A program made the translations under genes and the position numbers. The notes under the pieces were generated by a model. The model was not told where the DNA came from, ran no database searches, and worked only from the letters and a program-made list of their open reading frames with translations. A stretch of DNA of 64,000 bases from Carnegiea gigantea. Its lineage: Eukaryota; Streptophyta; Magnoliopsida; Caryophyllales; Cactaceae. The first letter of the stretch is position 1; each line of letters begins with the position of its first letter. This document shows, in pieces, positions 61,257-64,000 of the stretch. Location: the NCBI GenBank assembly GCA_029747015.1, contig JAKOGI010000007.1:1384001-1448000 (forward strand), given 5' to 3'.

Positions 61257-62443
61257 CAGTGTTGAGAAAATCGGACCGGACTGACCGGTTCAACCGGTTC
61301 GACTTGGAACCGGTTGGTCAACCGGTCCGGAAAGTGTGTAAGCCCGTTTTGCAGGTCAAACCGGAAAAACCCGGTCAAACCTGGTCAACCCGGTCAACCC
61401 AGTCTAACCGGGTTTGACCAGATTTTCCCTTTTTTTTTTTTGCCTGCTTTGATATATGACAGGGAAAGGAGAAGAGCAACAAGCAGGGACTGACATGAGG
61501 CCGCTAAACTTTTTTTTTTTGGGGGCGTGCTTTGATAGATGATAATCAGCGTTAAACTTGACGGCACCGACAACGGAGCAACAGGAGAAGAAGGTAAAGC
61601 CGAGTCAAATCCGGCAAGGTCTCCTTCTGACAGAAGCAGTCATGGCTTGAAAATTCAAATCTATAGTTTACGAGGGTCATGAACACATGATTATTGAGAG
61701 AGAGGGAGAGAGAGAGAGGATTGTACACAGAAAGTGAGTCCCTGCCATTGCAAAGACCAAGCTCCTTCTTTGTGAGGTACATGAGGAACAAATGGAGAGG
61801 TCTGCGGAGTGCGGAAGAGAGCGGGGAAGGGGGGAATTGCAAAGACCAAGTATTCCTATTCTCAAGGAGGGGAGAGGGGGGTATTAAACGTATTTATTAT
61901 TTAGAGAATGTGCAATATCAAGTTTCAAGTACAAATAAATGACAGTTCTAATTTTTTGGTTTGTGGAAAGAATGTGATTTCAATAGATGATATTTTTCAT
62001 ATCTTATTATAATTATAATTATTATTATTTTGATTTTGTTATCATAAATTTATTACTCAAGCTTTTAGAAATTACTTTGGATAACTTATTCACATAAATA
62101 ATAATGCAAAATAAAAGAGTAAAATTAATTAAATATGTTTATTGGTGCAGTCCATAAGTATTATTTTATTTGATGAGTTAAAGTGGTGAGCCTTAAATAT
62201 TCAACTTGATGTTTACGTCGTAAGATTGTATTGTATAAAACGATGTAGTAAAACTTGAAAAGAAAAAATATAGCAAATATATGTAAAAAAAAAATTCCAA
62301 GCTCGCCGGGTTGTACCGGTCTAACCTGGTTTGACGGTAAACCGGGTCAACCGGTCCAACCACAGTCCAAACGGTCCGACCGGTTAAACCATCGATCCAC
62401 TCTGCCAACCGGTTCGATTACCAGGCCGGTTCTCTCAATCTTG
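61257..62443. mobile_element. Non-autonomous hAT-type transposon, 1187 bp
   Basis: Starts CAGTGTTGAGA and ends TCTCAATCTTG (reverse complement CAAGATTGAGA), giving an 11-bp inverted end with two mismatches. The 8-bp direct repeat GACACAGG lies on both sides (61249-61256 and 62444-62451), the size made by hAT transposases. Both subterminal zones are packed with ACCGGT, GGTCAACC and CCGGTT words. No transposase is encoded. Confidence 0.92.
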
Positions 62444-62762
62444 GACACAGGGGACACGTGGGATCAATTTGGAGTCCCTTTCTTGGGAGAAAGCCTCTGA
62501 CAGGGATAGCTTTATGGCATATTTGCCAGAGAAAAACTTTAATCTTGGGCATGGTGTCAATTTGCCATATCCATTTGTGCGGCCAGTCAGGGTTATGAAG
62601 AGCTGGCGGCCCACGAGCCAGCCACGTAGCAGATTTTGTGGAGAAGTCACCTGAGCTGTGAAGACCCCAACAAAAAGAGTCCTCCATGTCATGGATGGGA
62701 ATAGTAATTCCTTGTATTTTCGTTATAGGAGTGATCATGAAGAGTATGTTTGAACTTCTCAA
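62444..62762 (-). pseudogene. LINE zf-RVT region, part before the hAT insertion
   Basis: Shows KWIWQIDTMPKIKVFLWQIC and PTCPLCP, typical of plant LINE ORF2 after the polymerase. The frame stops at the hAT insertion just after the CPLC half of the zinc motif. Confidence 0.85.
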
Positions 62763-62918
62763 TGTTCCAGGTATGACTTCCGAGAATAAAGTCGCTAATT
62801 GTTGCTTCTGGAAAAGGGATACTGTCAGCAGGGATATTTAGCATGTCAGCTTAGGCAAAGTTCCCTATCCAATTATCAAACCAAAATAAAATTTGCTTGC
62901 CATTGCCTAATTTCCACA

Positions 62919-63212
62919 TAAGCTTGTATATTACAAAGTGTTTTTGATGTTCACCAGACATCTCTTTGTTTCTTCCAGGCAGAAGCGCCGCAGAAAAGTC
63001 AAATATGACTGAGGTCTTTTACTTCCTCTACCCCATTAATAATCACACATTTTTAAAAGTTTAAAGATTAACCAATATTCACCTCACAGCTCTTCAGTAT
63101 CTTTATCGTTTTTAGGAGCACCTTTTAAAATAAACAGGTTCGTAGTGGAGAAAATGCAATGCAATTGGTTGACGCTGCAATGGATGAACGTTTTGAAAGT
63201 CAATATGGGACA
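62919..63212 (+). pseudogene. Decayed LMBD2 3' flank copy, right part
   Basis: Continues the match to LMBD2 downstream DNA (about 12796-13114) after the LINE: CACCAGACATCTCTTTGTTT, AATCACACATTTTTA and TTTTGAAAGTCAATATGGGA are shared. Confidence 0.85.
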
Positions 63213-63612
63213 AAAAAAAAATAATTATAACAAAAAAGGGGACTAGGGTAGTAAATTTTCCCAAAAGAAATAATAGATGTACTATAGTTAAATTAGTTTA
63301 TATCTCAAAATTAGGCATTGGTTAATTCGTATGAAGATATGACATAAAAAATTTATAAAAACTATTATCATGAAAGGTGAATAACTAGAAAGTTAAGAAA
63401 GGATATCACATTAGGATAACATTTTGAATGATAAAGGGGTGTTAATCAATTCCAACAAATCCTAGGAAAATCTAATGGTATAATACCTAATCCATAATTA
63501 TTCTAATTATTATTTTTTTCTAATTGTTTCCATTATTCTAGTTCTTTGGAAAACATTAACTAGTTGGAATGCAATATGGATGTCATAAACTAAAATTCCT
63601 TCTGACCATGGC
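63213..63612. other. AT-rich DNA, no gene seen
   Basis: About 400 bp without recognisable features, between the LMBD2 flank copy and the dispersed element at 63613. Confidence 0.5.
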
Positions 63613-64000
63613 AAAGGCATAGGCTCTGTTCTTTTCGTGGGTAAATTGAATGGATAAAAGGGTGAAGTAAGTTGAAGTAGGTTGAGATAGGTTCAAATGG
63701 GTTGAAGTTAGTATATTTTTCAAGGTGGGTTGAAATAGATTGAAGTAGGTTGAAGTGGATTGAAGTAGGTTCAAGTGGGTTGAAGTTGATATATATTTTA
63801 TGTGGTGGATTAAAGTAGGTTAAAATAATGAGAATGTAATTAATGTGGGTTGAAATTGATATATATTTTATGTCGTGGGTTGAAGTAGGTTAAAATAATA
63901 AGAATATAATTAATGTGTGATAATTTATGAAGTTATTGAAATTTTATGGAATTTTTGTTTATTCTATTTTTTATTTTTTGTTTTTGTATTTTGTATTTTG
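63613..64000 (+). mobile_element. Second copy of the GGTTGAAGT dispersed element (runs off the window)
   Basis: CTCTGTTCTTTTCGTGGGTA then repeated AGGTTGAAGT words, AATGAGAATGTAATTAATGT and the start of a TTTTATTTT tract, following 27545-27800 step by step. The block around 63810-63850 repeats at 63870-63915, an internal duplication not seen in the first copy. Confidence 0.7.

Larger units (their letters stand above)
60339..62918 (-). mobile_element. 5'-truncated LINE with 11-bp target duplication
   Basis: The direct repeat TAAGCTTGTAT flanks it (60328-60338 and 62919-62929). A T-run just inside the left end (60342-60354) is the poly(A) tail on the minus strand. The minus strand encodes, in order, the zf-RVT region (62762-62444, then 61248-61088) and an RNase H-like domain (60880-60503). 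The reverse transcriptase is lost by 5' truncation. A hAT element (61257-62443) interrupts the zinc region. Confidence 0.93.

Noticed and set aside
1..64000. tRNA, rRNA and CRISPR features
   Set aside because: No full tRNA or rRNA gene was recognised; the tRNA-like boxes near 54.75 kb fit a SINE-like repeat better, and the tandem repeats lack the regular spacers of a CRISPR array.

Overview
The window is nuclear DNA of a flowering plant. The evidence is GT-AG introns in AT-rich sequence, host genes of plant families (LMBD2-type LMBR1 protein, SCAI/DUF3550, F-box/FBD-like), and a dense mix of plant mobile DNA: CACTA, hAT, Ty1/copia, LINE, SINE and an endogenous caulimovirid. I cannot name the species.

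Layout. 1-24 kb is a broken inverted duplication around an intact 14-exon LMBD2-type gene on the plus strand (2210-12439, 726 residues). Its promoter and first five exons are repeated in reverse at 18.7-24.0 kb as a pseudogene. The spacer between the arms holds two same-direction fragments of an endogenous pararetrovirus, one of them fused exactly to the broken arm. 24.5-25.3 kb is a LINE remnant. 26328-36304 is a CACTA transposon with a CAA target duplication and no visible transposase; a 5.1-kb copia element with two 273-bp LTRs sits inside it. 38.3-41.1 kb is a 3'-truncated SCAI pseudogene. 42.6-45.4 kb is a degenerate tandem repeat array with a period near 585 bp. 46.1 kb has an unrecognised Arg/Pro-rich first exon followed by an inverted repeat made from old coding sequence. 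49.2-52.5 and 55.2-58.6 kb are a tandem duplication carrying two apparently intact four-exon F-box genes. 59.8-63.2 kb is a second, decayed copy of the LMBD2 3' end. A LINE (11-bp target duplication) interrupts it, and that LINE is itself interrupted by a hAT element (8-bp target duplication).

Function. Three genes look able to make full proteins: the membrane protein LMBD2 and the two F-box paralogues, which probably act as substrate adaptors of SCF ubiquitin ligases. The rest is duplicated, broken or mobile. The strongest biological idea is that the convergent LMBD2 copies could give double-stranded RNA over exons 1-5. The least explained coding sequence is the conserved reading frame after the caulimovirid reverse transcriptase, present twice.
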